DNA of 64,000 bases, taken from NCBI GenBank assembly GCA_963819855.1, contig CAWFYC010000029.1:21790-85789 (forward strand). The letters are read 5' to 3'. Positions 9,885 through 18,854 of the stretch are shown here, in pieces. The notes beneath the pieces were generated by a model. That model was not told where the DNA came from, did no database searches, and saw nothing but the letters and a program-made list of their open reading frames with translations. Every line of letters begins with the position of its first letter. Positions within the stretch are counted from its first letter, which is position 1. The stretch comes from JAMXLO01 sp963819855. Its GTDB lineage: Bacteria > Pseudomonadota > Alphaproteobacteria > Acetobacterales > Acetobacteraceae. The translations under genes and the position numbers were made by a program.

Positions 9885-10340
9885 ATGACCGATCTCATGA
9901 TCAATGGCAGTCGGCACACAGTGGATGGCGATCCTGCCATGCCACTGTTGTGGGTGCTGCGCGATCTGCTGGGCCTGCGCGGAACCAAGTTCGGCTGCGG
10001 CATCGGTGCCTGCGGTGCCTGTACGGTGCATCTGGACGGCGAGGCGGTCAGATCATGCGTGACCACGCTCGAAGACGCAGCGGGCAAACAGGTGTTGACG
10101 ATCGAGGGGCTCGGCACGCACGGTGAACATCCGGTGCAGCGCGCCTGGAAGGCGGCCAACGTGCCGCAATGCGGCTACTGCCAGCCAGGCCAGATCATGC
10201 AGGCGGCGGCGCTGCTGAAACAGACGCCAAAACCGACCGATCAGGAGATCGTCGATGCGATGAGCGGCAATATTTGCCGCTGCGGCACCTATCAACGCAT
10301 GAAGGCGGCCATTCATGCGGCCGCGGCGGAGGCGGCCTGA
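9885..10340 (+). CDS. iorA: 2Fe-2S subunit of molybdenum hydroxylase (IorA-like)
   Basis: 151 residues, the usual size for the small subunit of the isoquinoline 1-oxidoreductase/aldehyde oxidase group. The N-terminal plant-type ferredoxin cluster has the Cys pattern CGIGACGAC plus a downstream Cys. The C-terminal helical cluster domain has CGYCQPGQ and CRCGT. It passes electrons from the molybdopterin subunit to an external acceptor. A Shine-Dalgarno (GGAG) lies upstream of the ATG. The stop codon overlaps the start of iorB in TGATG, so the two are coupled. The gene symbol is by family resemblance; the actual substrate is unknown. Confidence 0.9.
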   Translation: MTDLMINGSRHTVDGDPAMPLLWVLRDLLGLRGTKFGCGIGACGACTVHLDGEAVRSCVTTLEDAAGKQVLTIEGLGTHGEHPVQRAWKAANVPQCGYCQPGQIMQAAALLKQTPKPTDQEIVDAMSGNICRCGTYQRMKAAIHAAAAEAA

Positions 10341-12586
10341 TGAGCAAGCTCCAGAATCTCAGTCGGCGCAATGTCCTGAAAGGTGTCGCGTTATCGCAGT
10401 TCCTGCTGGGTGCCCGCATCGCCGACTGGTCGCCGATCAGTCAGGCGCATGCAAACCCGGCGAATTTCGCGCCGAACCTGTTCGTCAGCATCGCATCGAC
10501 CGGCCAGGTGACGATCGTCGTGTCACGCTCGGAGATGGGCACCGGCATACGCACCAGCCTGGCAATGGTGCTGGCGGACGAACTCGATGCCGACTGGCAG
10601 GACGTGCACGTGGTGCAGGCTCAGGGTGACGTGAAATACGGCGACCAGAACACCGACGGATCCAAGAGTATCCGTCTGCTGTTGAACACGATGCGCGAGG
10701 CCGGGGCGACGGCCCGGCAGATGCTGCTCACCGCCGCGGCGCATCGCTGGAACGTCGCGCCGTCAGCCTGCCACACCGCGGCCGGCGCCGTCGTTCTCGG
10801 TGCCGCGGGCAAGCGCCTGCGCTATGCCGAGTTGGTGGACGATGCTGGGAAGCTGCCGATGCCGCCGCCCGGTTCAGTTCCGATGAAGGAGCGGGCTGCC
10901 TGGCGCTACATCGGCAAGCCGATGCCGATAGTGGATCTCGACGACATCGTACAGGGCAGTGCGGTTTTCGGTATCGACGTGATGCTGCCAGGGATGAAGT
11001 ACGCCTCGATCGAACGTCCACCGAGCTATGGCGATCGTGTGAGAAGCTTCGATGCGAGGGAGGCCCTGAAGGTGTCCGGCGTGGAACAGGTGGTGGAAAT
11101 CCCGGGTGCGCCGCCACCATCCGGCTTCAGGCCGCTGGGAGGCGTCGCCGTCATCGCGAACAACACCTGGGCCGCGATGCAGGGGCGTCAGAAACTGCAG
11201 ATCGTGTGGGAGCCAGGGCCCAACGCGGATTATGACACCACTGCCTACCGCGCTGTGCTGGAGGCGACGGCACGACAGCCGGGGAAGGTCGTGCGCGACA
11301 ATGGTGATGTTAGCCAGGCCTTGCGGACAGCGGCCAAGCGAGTAAGCGCCGATTACTTCGTGCCGCACCTCGCGCACGCGATGATGGAACCGGAGTCCTG
11401 TACCGCAGTGTCTGGAACGGGCGGTTGCACGGTATGGACGGCCACGCAGAACCCGCAGCAGGCCCGCGCGACGGTCGCCGAGGTGTTGGGGATCGATCAG
11501 TCGGACGTGACGGTGAACGTGACCCTGCTCGGTGGCGGGTTTGGGCGAAAGTCCAAACCGGACTATGTGGCGGAGGCGGCGTTTCTGGCACGCGCGGTCG
11601 GCGCACCGGTGAAGGTGACGTGGAGCCGCGAGGACGATCTCACCCACGGCTACTATCACGCGATCGCGGCACAGCATCTGGAAGGCGGTCTGGACACGGA
11701 CAGCAAGCCGGTCGCGTGGCTGCATCGCACCGTGTTTCCCTCGATCGGCTCGACGTTCAAGGCTGACACAGCCTACGGGTCGGCCGGCGAGCTGAGTCAA
11801 GGCGTGGTGGATGTGCCGTTCGATATCCCGAACATTCGTTGCGAGAACGGCTCGGCTGAGGCGCATGTACGGATCGGTTGGTACCGGTCCGTCTATAATA
11901 TCCCGCACGCATTCGCGGTTGGCTCGTTCGTGGATGAGATGGCGGCCGCCGCCAACAAGGATCCATTGCAGTTCCTGCTCGCGATGCTGGGCGACTCGCG
12001 CAAGCTGGATCCGCGGCTGCTCGGGGCTGGCTACAGCAACTACGGCGCATCGCTGGACGAGGACCCGATCGATATCGGCCGTATGCGCAACGTGGTGCTG
12101 CTGGCTGCCGCGCGCTCCGGCTGGGGCTCGCCGCTTCCGCCGCGGCATGGACGTGGCATCGCCGTGCACCGCAGCTTCCTGACCTATGTCGCCGCCGTCG
12201 CGAAGGTTGCCGTGGCCGCCGATGGCACCGTGTCGGTGCCACGCATCGATCTCGCGGTGGACTGCGGGATGGTGGTCAATCCGGATCGCGTGGCGGCGCA
12301 GTTCGAGGGAGCGGCGGTCATGGGGCTGGGCAATACGCTGTACAGCAACCTGACCTTCAAGGCGGGGCGTGCCGAGCAAAGCAATTTCGCCGACTACCAG
12401 GTGCCGCGGATCGACGCGACGCCGGAAACCCACGTGTATGTGGTACGCAGCGATGCACCGCCAGGCGGCGTCGGTGAGCCGGGCGTGCCTCCGGTAACCG
12501 CGGCGATCTGCAACGGCATCTTCAATGCTGTCGGGCAGCGCGTCCGTGCCTTGCCGGTGGATTCCGAGCCGTTGAAGGCCGCCTGA
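10340..12586 (+). CDS. iorB: molybdopterin-binding subunit of molybdenum hydroxylase (IorB-like)
   Basis: 748 residues starting at the ATG that overlaps the iorA stop. The N-terminus has a twin-arginine motif (SRRNVLKG) followed by a moderately hydrophobic segment, so the folded holoenzyme is probably exported to the periplasm by Tat. Molybdopterin-binding signatures include GGGFGRKSKPDY and, near the C-terminus, GGVGEPGVPP, where the Glu is the expected catalytic base of this family. It hydroxylates an aromatic N-heterocycle or aldehyde together with IorA. Many relatives are followed by a c-type cytochrome gene, but none is present here. Linkage to an efflux pump and LysR regulator suggests handling of an aromatic compound; that is inference. 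Confidence 0.9.
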   Translation: MSKLQNLSRRNVLKGVALSQFLLGARIADWSPISQAHANPANFAPNLFVSIASTGQVTIVVSRSEMGTGIRTSLAMVLADELDADWQDVHVVQAQGDVKYGDQNTDGSKSIRLLLNTMREAGATARQMLLTAAAHRWNVAPSACHTAAGAVVLGAAGKRLRYAELVDDAGKLPMPPPGSVPMKERAAWRYIGKPMPIVDLDDIVQGSAVFGIDVMLPGMKYASIERPPSYGDRVRSFDAREALKVSGVEQVVEIPGAPPPSGFRPLGGVAVIANNTWAAMQGRQKLQIVWEPGPNADYDTTAYRAVLEATARQPGKVVRDNGDVSQALRTAAKRVSADYFVPHLAHAMMEPESCTAVSGTGGCTVWTATQNPQQARATVAEVLGIDQSDVTVNVTLLGGGFGRKSKPDYVAEAAFLARAVGAPVKVTWSREDDLTHGYYHAIAAQHLEGGLDTDSKPVAWLHRTVFPSIGSTFKADTAYGSAGELSQGVVDVPFDIPNIRCENGSAEAHVRIGWYRSVYNIPHAFAVGSFVDEMAAAANKDPLQFLLAMLGDSRKLDPRLLGAGYSNYGASLDEDPIDIGRMRNVVLLAAARSGWGSPLPPRHGRGIAVHRSFLTYVAAVAKVAVAADGTVSVPRIDLAVDCGMVVNPDRVAAQFEGAAVMGLGNTLYSNLTFKAGRAEQSNFADYQVPRIDATPETHVYVVRSDAPPGGVGEPGVPPVTAAICNGIFNAVGQRVRALPVDSEPLKAA

Positions 12587-12599
12587 GCCCGCGGGTCGT

Positions 12600-13646
12600 T
12601 CACCCGGCGCGATATCGGTCGATGCCGTCCCCGCCGGTCTCCAGCACGAGCTGGTCGAGTGCAAGCATGTGGTTCACATGCGCCAGGACCTCGCCGAACG
12701 CGAAGCCGGTCTGGTGTTCGTCGAGCTCGCGGTGAAATACGTGCGGGACGATGTCGGCGACCGAGAGCGGCTTCTGCCGGCACGCGTCGGCGATCGCGGC
12801 GCAGCGCTGGGTGTGGTGCTCGATCAGTTCGGCGATGCGATGGTGCAGGCCGTAGAACGGCAGTCCATGACCTGGCAGCACCAACACGTCCGGTGCAACC
12901 AGATCACGCAGACCCGACAGTGAGCGCAGGTAGATGCCGAGTGCGTCCAGGTCAGGCTCCATGGCGTGCACGCTGACATTGGGCGAGATGCGGGCGATCA
13001 CCTGGTCGGCGGCAAAGAACAACTGCTCTTCGGGCCGGTACAGCATCGCCTGCTCGAGGGCGTGACCTCCGCCGGTAATCACCTGAAAGGTCCGCGCGTC
13101 GATCCGCAGCGTGTCGCGGTGCTGGATGCGATGATATGTCGTGGGCACGCCGGTCGTCTGCCGCAGGTATTCATGACCGCGTCCCAGCACGGCTTCCGTG
13201 ACCTCGTGCGACAATCCGTGGCGACGATAGAACGGCCGGTGCATGTCGGCGCCGAGGTCGCCCGGGGCGTATTGCAGCGCGAGGCTATAGAGATACTCCG
13301 GACGCGGCATCGACAGCGGCAGTCCCAGGCGATCGGCAAGCCAACCCGCGAGGCCGACATGATCGGGATGGAAATGCGTCACGATCATCGCGGTCAGACG
13401 CTGTCCGGCCAGCGGTCCACTTAGAATCGATTCCCAGGTGGCGCGGCAGGCATTGGTGCCGAGGCCGGTGTCGAGCACGGTCCAGCCAGCGTCGTCTTTG
13501 ATCAGATAGATATTCACATGATCGAGCCGGTAGGGCAGCGGCAGACGGAACCACTGCACGCCTGGTGCGATCTCGACCAGTTCGCCCGGTGCCGGCGGCT
13601 GCGTGTGCGGAAATACCAGGCTGGGGACGTCCGGGTTCTGCTGCAT
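12600..13646 (-). CDS. MBL-fold metallo-hydrolase
   Basis: 348 residues with the metallo-beta-lactamase metal motif THFHPDHVG near residue 91, later ligands at GGGHALEQ, the Asp in FFAADQV and the His in LPGHGLPF. These would bind two metal ions. The extra C-terminal helical region (IAELIEHHTQRC onward) is typical of the LACTB2/glyoxalase II-like subgroup often annotated as hydrolases of acyl or thioester substrates. There is no signal peptide, so it is cytoplasmic. It converges on iorB with 13 bases between the stop codons and is divergent from the FAD oxidoreductase gene. Substrate unknown. Confidence 0.88.
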   Translation of the reverse strand: MQQNPDVPSLVFPHTQPPAPGELVEIAPGVQWFRLPLPYRLDHVNIYLIKDDAGWTVLDTGLGTNACRATWESILSGPLAGQRLTAMIVTHFHPDHVGLAGWLADRLGLPLSMPRPEYLYSLALQYAPGDLGADMHRPFYRRHGLSHEVTEAVLGRGHEYLRQTTGVPTTYHRIQHRDTLRIDARTFQVITGGGHALEQAMLYRPEEQLFFAADQVIARISPNVSVHAMEPDLDALGIYLRSLSGLRDLVAPDVLVLPGHGLPFYGLHHRIAELIEHHTQRCAAIADACRQKPLSVADIVPHVFHRELDEHQTGFAFGEVLAHVNHMLALDQLVLETGGDGIDRYRAG

Positions 13647-13778
13647 CGTTGGAGTTTAGCCTGCGGTCCTCCTCACTGGCGAGGCGCTGCGGCAAGCAGA
13701 GGCTCCGGTGCTGGCGCCTTTGGGCGACGGCCGCACGGTGGCATGCCACAATCCCGGTTGAAGATCAGGAGACTCACT

Positions 13779-14885
13779 ATGACGAAGATGATCGTGATCG
13801 GAGCTGGCGTGATGGGCGCCTCGGTAGCCTATCGGCTGGCACAGGCAGGCGCCGAAGTCACCGTGCTGGAGGCGACACGCGTCGGCGGCGGTACCTCCGG
13901 CATCAGCTTCGCCTGGACCAACGCGCACCGGAAGCCGCCGAAGCCGTATCATGACCTGAACGTGGGCGGCATGAAGGCACACGCCGCGCTGCGCGATGAG
14001 TTTGGCGCCACGCCTTGGTGGCATGGCGGCGGCAGCCTGGAGTGGGAACCCGAGCCCGCCCGCGCGGCGCAACGGGAGAATGTCGAGCAACTGCAGGCAT
14101 GGGGCTATGCCGCCGAGTGGATCGACCACAAGCGGGTACACGAACTTGAACCGGACATCGATCCCGACAGCATCGGCGATGCGCCGGTTGCCTATTTTCC
14201 CGACGAAGGCTGGCTCGATCCGGTGGTCTACGCGCATGCCATGCTGTCCGCGGCACGGCGGCGTCATGGCGCCAAGGTTATCTGCGGTGCACGGGTGGCC
14301 GATCTGATGATCGCGGCAGACCGCGTCTCGGGCGTGCGTCTGGCCGACGGTACGCTGCATGAAGCCGACATGGTGGTGAACTGTGCCGGCCGCTGGACCA
14401 ATGAGGCGGTCCGCGAGGCCGGCCTGCATCTGCCGCTCGCACCCACGGTAGGTTTCCTGGTGTTCACCCCTCCGGTGGCGGCCGGCCTGAGCCGCGTGGT
14501 CCGCACCAGTGTGATCGATGCACGGCCGGACGGCGCCGGGCGCCTTGTGCTGCATTGGAATCCGACCGACGCGACCTTGAGCTTCGACAGCAGGCTCAGC
14601 CCGTCGATGCCGGAGGCACGCGATCTGGTGCAGCGGGCGCGCCGGCTGCTGCCCTCGATCGGCGAGGTGGAACCGGAGGCGGTGCGCATCGCCATCAGAC
14701 CGATCCCCGGCGATCAATTGTCGGCCATCGGTCCGGTGCCGCGGATTACCGGCTATTACCTCGCGGTCACCCATAGCGGGGTGACGATGTCGCCGTTCCT
14801 GGGAGCGGCGGTGGCCGACGAGGTCGTGCGTGGACTGCAACGGGCAGAGCTTGCCGATTTCCGCCCGGCGCGGTTCTTCAACTGA
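13779..14885 (+). CDS. FAD-dependent oxidoreductase (DadA/DAO-like)
   Basis: 368 residues from the ATG at 13779, with AGGAG seven bases upstream; the frame is open further upstream but that stretch overlaps the divergent hydrolase. The N-terminus MIVIGAGVMGASVAYRLAQ is the FAD dinucleotide-binding motif, with the acidic residue ending beta-2 at VLEA. The rest matches the D-amino-acid oxidase fold, including VVNCAGRWT and a C-terminal GYYLAVTHSGVT that contacts flavin. Likely reaction: oxidative deamination of an amino acid or related amine with electrons passed to the quinone pool. Exact substrate not assignable. Confidence 0.87.
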   Translation: MTKMIVIGAGVMGASVAYRLAQAGAEVTVLEATRVGGGTSGISFAWTNAHRKPPKPYHDLNVGGMKAHAALRDEFGATPWWHGGGSLEWEPEPARAAQRENVEQLQAWGYAAEWIDHKRVHELEPDIDPDSIGDAPVAYFPDEGWLDPVVYAHAMLSAARRRHGAKVICGARVADLMIAADRVSGVRLADGTLHEADMVVNCAGRWTNEAVREAGLHLPLAPTVGFLVFTPPVAAGLSRVVRTSVIDARPDGAGRLVLHWNPTDATLSFDSRLSPSMPEARDLVQRARRLLPSIGEVEPEAVRIAIRPIPGDQLSAIGPVPRITGYYLAVTHSGVTMSPFLGAAVADEVVRGLQRAELADFRPARFFN

Positions 14886-14996
14886 GTATGCTCGCCAAGC
14901 ACGGGCCGCCGATCCTCCGATCGGTGGTCCGCGGCGATCGATGCGACCCGCGGTGCGAAACGCCGCGGTCGGCAAATCCACCAGCAGGCGAAGCGG

Positions 14997-15212
14997 TTAG
15001 CCCGCAGCCAGCAGTCGGGTCGCGCGAATCGGCAGCTTCAGGACTTTGCACAGCGCATTCAGGTTCGCATCCCGCGGGCGTGTCCGCCCTGCTTCCCAGA
15101 AATACACGCACGGTCCGGTCACACCGACCTGGGCGGCAACGTCTGCCACGGACAGGCCACGACGAATGCGAGCATCGCGAAGGTGGCTGCTCAGGCTGAT
15201 CTTTCGAGGCAA
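14997..15212 (-). CDS. small XRE-family helix-turn-helix regulator
   Basis: A protein of about 71 residues that is almost entirely a Cro/CI-type helix-turn-helix: LRDARIRRGLSVADVAAQVG is the first part of the motif, followed by the recognition helix VTGPCVYFWEAGR. There is no ATG. I chose the TTG at 15212 because GGAG sits six bases upstream (15219-15222); the TTG at 15224 would give 75 residues but has no ribosome site. A TATAAT hexamer lies about 60 bases upstream. It converges on the FAD oxidoreductase gene. No toxin partner is adjacent, so it may be an orphan regulator. Confidence 0.7.
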   Translation of the reverse strand: MPRKISLSSHLRDARIRRGLSVADVAAQVGVTGPCVYFWEAGRTRPRDANLNALCKVLKLPIRATRLLAAG

Positions 15213-15532
15213 GGCAAACTCCAACGAGTTGTTAAGGATGCCGCCGATATGGTGGCACAGCGACCTAACGTAATATTATACTTAGTGTTCGGCAAGCACC
15301 CGCAGCAGATAAGGCGATCGGGTCAACATCAGGCCGACCGGAGCGGTTAGGTAGAAAGGGATTCAACACCGAGGAAGATTGCGGCCACAGAGGGCCACGG
15401 AGGTCAACTTTAGCGTGCGCACAGCGGATTCAATCCATACTCCGTGGCGCTATTTCTCAACTCAATTCGGCGGCTGGCTGTATAGATACTGATGGCAAAG
15501 TGATCGGCCTAGGCCACGGTGGGCGACGATGT
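15213..15532. other. intergenic region without a recognised gene
   Basis: About 320 bases. The part nearest the XRE gene is locally AT-rich (around 15270-15285) and probably holds its promoter. I see no coding frame, tRNA or long hairpin in the remainder. Confidence 0.5.
15275..15280 (-). promoter_or_regulatory. candidate -10 box for the XRE gene
   Basis: Read on the minus strand this is TATAAT, in an AT-rich island that stands out from the GC-rich surroundings. No convincing -35 hexamer is found 17 bases upstream, so the call is tentative. Confidence 0.35.
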
Positions 15533-15778
15533 TCACACCGCCCGCGTGGTGAATACTGTCATAGGTAATGCCGTCGCCGCCGCTGGCCCGTGCGCGTTCG
15601 CCAAGGTTCTAATTGGCGCTGCGTGGTGCCCACGCCGCTCGCGCTCGGTCTCGAACAGTACGCCCGGAGCCTGGTGGATGCCCAGAACGGCCGCCGCTTC
15701 GCCGGCATACAGTGCGACGCGTCGACCCGATCCGGGCGTTAGCTCTACCCATTCCGGACGTCGACGCGTCGCCGCCAT
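15533..15778 (-). CDS. hypothetical small protein
   Basis: 81 codons, starting at an ATG with GGAG eight to eleven bases upstream, 56 bases after the end of the DUF35 gene and in the same direction. The N-terminal half (WVELTPGSGRRVALYAG) looks protein-like; the C-terminal half is Ala-rich and less convincing. I do not recognise a family. It could be the last gene of the thiolase/DUF35 operon, or a decayed remnant whose frame survives by chance. Confidence 0.35.
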   Translation of the reverse strand: MAATRRRPEWVELTPGSGRRVALYAGEAAAVLGIHQAPGVLFETERERRGHHAAPIRTLANAHGPAAATALPMTVFTTRAV

Positions 15779-15834
15779 CGTTTCTCTCCGTGTCCAGAGA
15801 CCAGGCGTTTATCCGGGGCGCGCGGCCCGGAGCA

Positions 15835-16356
15835 TCATTCCTGCGGATAGCGCCACGGCTTCTCCGGCTGTGCAGCCCCCTCGTCGATCGTCCATTGCGG
15901 CAGCGAGATCCCGGGCCCCACGTCGCTGAACACCATCCGCATACGCGTGCCGATGCCGACCCGTTTCACCATGTCGGGCGGAGCCAGCACCCCATCCGGC
16001 GTGGTCAGGTTGCCGACGACGCGCAGCGACTCATGCTCGGTCGGCTTCCCCTTCTGCGTGTCGAGTTCCACCAGCAGCACCATATATGGCACGCGCGCCT
16101 GGAACGCCGGCTGGATACCGTGACGCACTTCTTCGTAAGAGTACACCGCCCCCTTCCCTTCCACCTTTGACCAGGTGGAGGTCAGACACGCGCACCACGG
16201 ACAGGCCGTGGTCGGCGGATAGCGAAGCAACTTGCACTCGTCGCATTGCTGCAGATGGAAGTCGTGCGCGGCGCAATGGCGGAAGTATTCCAGGTTCTCG
16301 CCGTCGAGATCGTCGATCGTCAGCGGCATGTCGAGGTAGTTGGCGCGAATTGACAT
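15835..16356 (-). CDS. Zn-ribbon/OB-fold protein (DUF35), partner of the thiolase-fold enzyme
   Basis: 173 residues. The N-terminal rubredoxin-like zinc ribbon is CDECKLLRYPPTTACPWC (four Cys), followed by an OB-fold with YSYEEVRHG and YMVLLVELD, the standard DUF35 layout. Such proteins bind thiolase-like enzymes and are required for activity in acyl-CoA side-chain degradation, for instance with Ltp2-type aldolases or as acyl-CoA binding partners. It starts 15 bases after the stop of the thiolase-fold gene, so the two are co-transcribed and very likely form a complex. Confidence 0.88.
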   Translation of the reverse strand: MSIRANYLDMPLTIDDLDGENLEYFRHCAAHDFHLQQCDECKLLRYPPTTACPWCACLTSTWSKVEGKGAVYSYEEVRHGIQPAFQARVPYMVLLVELDTQKGKPTEHESLRVVGNLTTPDGVLAPPDMVKRVGIGTRMRMVFSDVGPGISLPQWTIDEGAAQPEKPWRYPQE

Positions 16357-16371
16357 GATCGATTCCCTCCC

Positions 16372-17628
16372 TCAGCCGCGCCGCATGACCATGGCCGATC
16401 CGGTCATCGGATTGGCCCAGCCGAGATTGGCGGTCACCTCGATGTTGCGCACCTGGCGGCAGCCGCCCTCGCGATAGTCGAACGTGTGCTGGCGCTTGCC
16501 GTCCGGTCCGATCGGGCACGAGTCATCGGCATCGTGACGCAACTGACGCACGTTCTCGATCACCATGTTCATGCCGTGCGTATAGCCCTCGCACAGATGA
16601 CCACCTGACGTGTTCTGCGGCCGTTTGCCGCCTAGCCGCGTAATGCCGGACGAGACGTACTCACCGCCCTCGCCCTTCTTGCAGAAGCCGTAATCCTCGA
16701 GCTGCAGCATCGAGGTGAAGGTGAACGCGTCGTATGCCCCGACGGCGTCGATGTCCTCGGGGCCCACGCCGGCATTCGGCCACAGGATGTCCTTGGCATA
16801 GTAGCCGGCGACGCGCGTGATCGGTCCGTGCTGGTAGTGCATGTCGGTGCGCGGCTTGGAGCAGCGGCCGACCACACTGCGGATCAGCGCCGGGGTGTGT
16901 TTCAGATCGCGCGCATGTTCCGCGCGGGTGACGATGATGCAGGTGGCGTTGTCGGTCTCCACGCAGCAGTCCAGCAGGTGCAGCGGCTTGCAGATCATCC
17001 GGCTGTTGATCACGTCATCGACGGTATAGCGCTTCTTGTAGAATGCCTTCGGGTTGTTCGAGGCGTGCTCGGAATGCACCACCTTCACCATCGCGACCTG
17101 CTCGGGCTTGGTGCCGTATTCATACATGTGGCGCATGAAGGTTGGCGCGAACATCTGTCCGGCACTCTGCCAGCCATAGGCGCGACTGTGCAGCGCATCG
17201 CCGTTGACCGGCGCGGCGGAGCGTGCGCCGGTGCCGCCGATTCGCACCTGCGAATAGCCGTTCATCGAACGGAAGATCGCCACGCACTTGCACATGCCGG
17301 CTTCCATGATGCCGATCGCGATGCCGATCAGCGCCTCGGTGGACGAGCCGCCGCCGTTCACGTCCATGAAGAAGTTGAGCCGGATGCCGAGATCGCCGGC
17401 GAGGAACGGCGACGGCGTGGAATCGTTGCCCGAATAGGACAGCATGCCGTCGATGTCGCCCGGCTTCAGGCCGGCATCCAACATGGCGGCGCGGACCGCA
17501 AACGTGCCCATTGCGCGGGTCGTCTTGCCAGAGCCGCGCGTGTATGTGGTCTCGCCGACGCCGACGATGGCGTATTTGTCGCGCAGGTATTTCGGCGTGG
17601 TGGCATCGGTGTCTGCCGGTAGCGGCAT
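16372..17628 (-). CDS. thiolase-superfamily protein (lipid-transfer protein/Ltp2-like)
   Basis: 418 residues from the ATG at 17628, which has GGGAGAAA upstream. It begins KYAIVGVGETTYT, the usual start of SCP-x/lipid-transfer-type thiolases. At the position where degradative thiolases have an acylated Cys, the sequence reads NGGGSSTEAL with no Cys. Tyr-containing motifs YDAFT and EGYTHG are present near the C-terminal half. This pattern, and the downstream DUF35 gene, fit the aldol-cleaving Ltp2-like branch rather than a true 3-ketoacyl-CoA thiolase. The role as a retro-aldolase on a CoA-linked side chain is inferred from family knowledge. Confidence 0.85.
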   Translation of the reverse strand: MPLPADTDATTPKYLRDKYAIVGVGETTYTRGSGKTTRAMGTFAVRAAMLDAGLKPGDIDGMLSYSGNDSTPSPFLAGDLGIRLNFFMDVNGGGSSTEALIGIAIGIMEAGMCKCVAIFRSMNGYSQVRIGGTGARSAAPVNGDALHSRAYGWQSAGQMFAPTFMRHMYEYGTKPEQVAMVKVVHSEHASNNPKAFYKKRYTVDDVINSRMICKPLHLLDCCVETDNATCIIVTRAEHARDLKHTPALIRSVVGRCSKPRTDMHYQHGPITRVAGYYAKDILWPNAGVGPEDIDAVGAYDAFTFTSMLQLEDYGFCKKGEGGEYVSSGITRLGGKRPQNTSGGHLCEGYTHGMNMVIENVRQLRHDADDSCPIGPDGKRQHTFDYREGGCRQVRNIEVTANLGWANPMTGSAMVMRRG

Positions 17629-17822
17629 GTGCGTTTCTCCCTCTTGCAGCGTTCCTACGTCCAGCTGGGACAAAGGCTGGACGCGATAGCCGAGGGCGTC
17701 AACGCCGGCTTCCACCTCGTCCGTTCGCCGCGCTGTATCTTGGCGGGTGACAATATTGGCGCGCGCCAGGATTGGCTCCGTCCGTATGGTGCGGCGGACC
17801 GGCCGGCATTATAATTTGCACT

Positions 17823-18803
17823 ATGGCAGAGCGCGGACGACAGGCAGTCCTTGTGCTCGGAATGCACCGCAGCGGCACGTCGGCGGTGGCCGGTGCTGTG
17901 CGTTTGCTGGGTGCCGATCCACCCGTCACCATGCTGCCGCCGGCGGCGGACAATCCATCCGGCTTTTTCGAGGCATTCGGCGTAATCGGTGTGAATGACT
18001 GGATCCTGCGGGAGGCCGGCGCCACCTGGTACGACTGCCTTGGTTTCATCGGCAATCAGCTCGAACCACGCAAACACGCCATGGCGCTGGCGCTGATCAA
18101 CCTCTGCCTGATCAACGAGTTCCCGAACGCATCACTGTTGTTGTTGAAGGATCCACGGCTCTGTCTGCTGCTCGATTACTGGCTGCCGGTATTGCAGACG
18201 TCGCGCATCAGACCGGCAGTGTTGCTCGTGCTGCGCCATCCCGATGAGGTCGTGGCCTCTCTGGCGCGGCGCGATATCTGCCCGGCAGCGGTGTCGGCGT
18301 CGCTGTGGCTGCACCACATGCTGACCGCCGAATATGCGACGCGCGACTGCCCGCGTGCGATCCTTCCCTATGACGCACTGCTGCTCGACTGGCGCGGCAG
18401 CCTGTCCCGCGCCAGTGATCAGGTTGCAGTGTCGTGGCCGGTTGCATGGGACCTGGCAGCGACGCGTATGCGGCAATATCTCGACGACGGCCTGCGTCAC
18501 CATCGCCGGCTGTCGGATCAGTCGATGATCCCGATCGGCGCACCGCAGCGCTGGTTGGATGACGCGCATCAGGCGCTGCTTGCGCTCGCCGTTTCGGATG
18601 GCGATCCGCGGCTGTGGTCGCGGCTGGATGCGCTCCGTGGCGATTTCCATCGCTGGTGCCGACAGCATGGCCGGCCTTTGACGGCCGCTTTGCTCGACGG
18701 CCATCCGATGCGTGAGCAGCGCATGGCCCCGATTCCGCAAGAGTGGGAGCGGCTGGCGTTCCAGCTGGCGCAGAACGTGGCAGCGTATCCCCCCGGGGTG
18801 TGA
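17823..18803 (+). CDS. sulfotransferase-family protein
   Basis: 326 residues from the ATG at 17823. The N-terminal loop GMHRSGTSAV is the 5'-phosphosulfate-binding motif of PAPS-dependent sulfotransferases, near residue 12. The second phosphosulfate-binding segment is seen around VLRHPDEVVASLARRD. No membrane segment is visible. It probably transfers sulfate to a carbohydrate or glycan, in keeping with related proteins found next to glycosyltransferases, but no such gene is adjacent here. It is divergent from the thiolase gene, with 194 bases between the starts. Confidence 0.83.
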   Translation: MAERGRQAVLVLGMHRSGTSAVAGAVRLLGADPPVTMLPPAADNPSGFFEAFGVIGVNDWILREAGATWYDCLGFIGNQLEPRKHAMALALINLCLINEFPNASLLLLKDPRLCLLLDYWLPVLQTSRIRPAVLLVLRHPDEVVASLARRDICPAAVSASLWLHHMLTAEYATRDCPRAILPYDALLLDWRGSLSRASDQVAVSWPVAWDLAATRMRQYLDDGLRHHRRLSDQSMIPIGAPQRWLDDAHQALLALAVSDGDPRLWSRLDALRGDFHRWCRQHGRPLTAALLDGHPMREQRMAPIPQEWERLAFQLAQNVAAYPPGV

Positions 18804-18854
18804 AATTCCCCGATCCCGGCTACCGTTCCAGTCATCATGCCAGGGGGAACGCAC

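Noticed and set aside
10874..12664. 596-codon minus-strand frame in iorB
   Set aside because: Antisense shadow of a well-supported molybdopterin protein.
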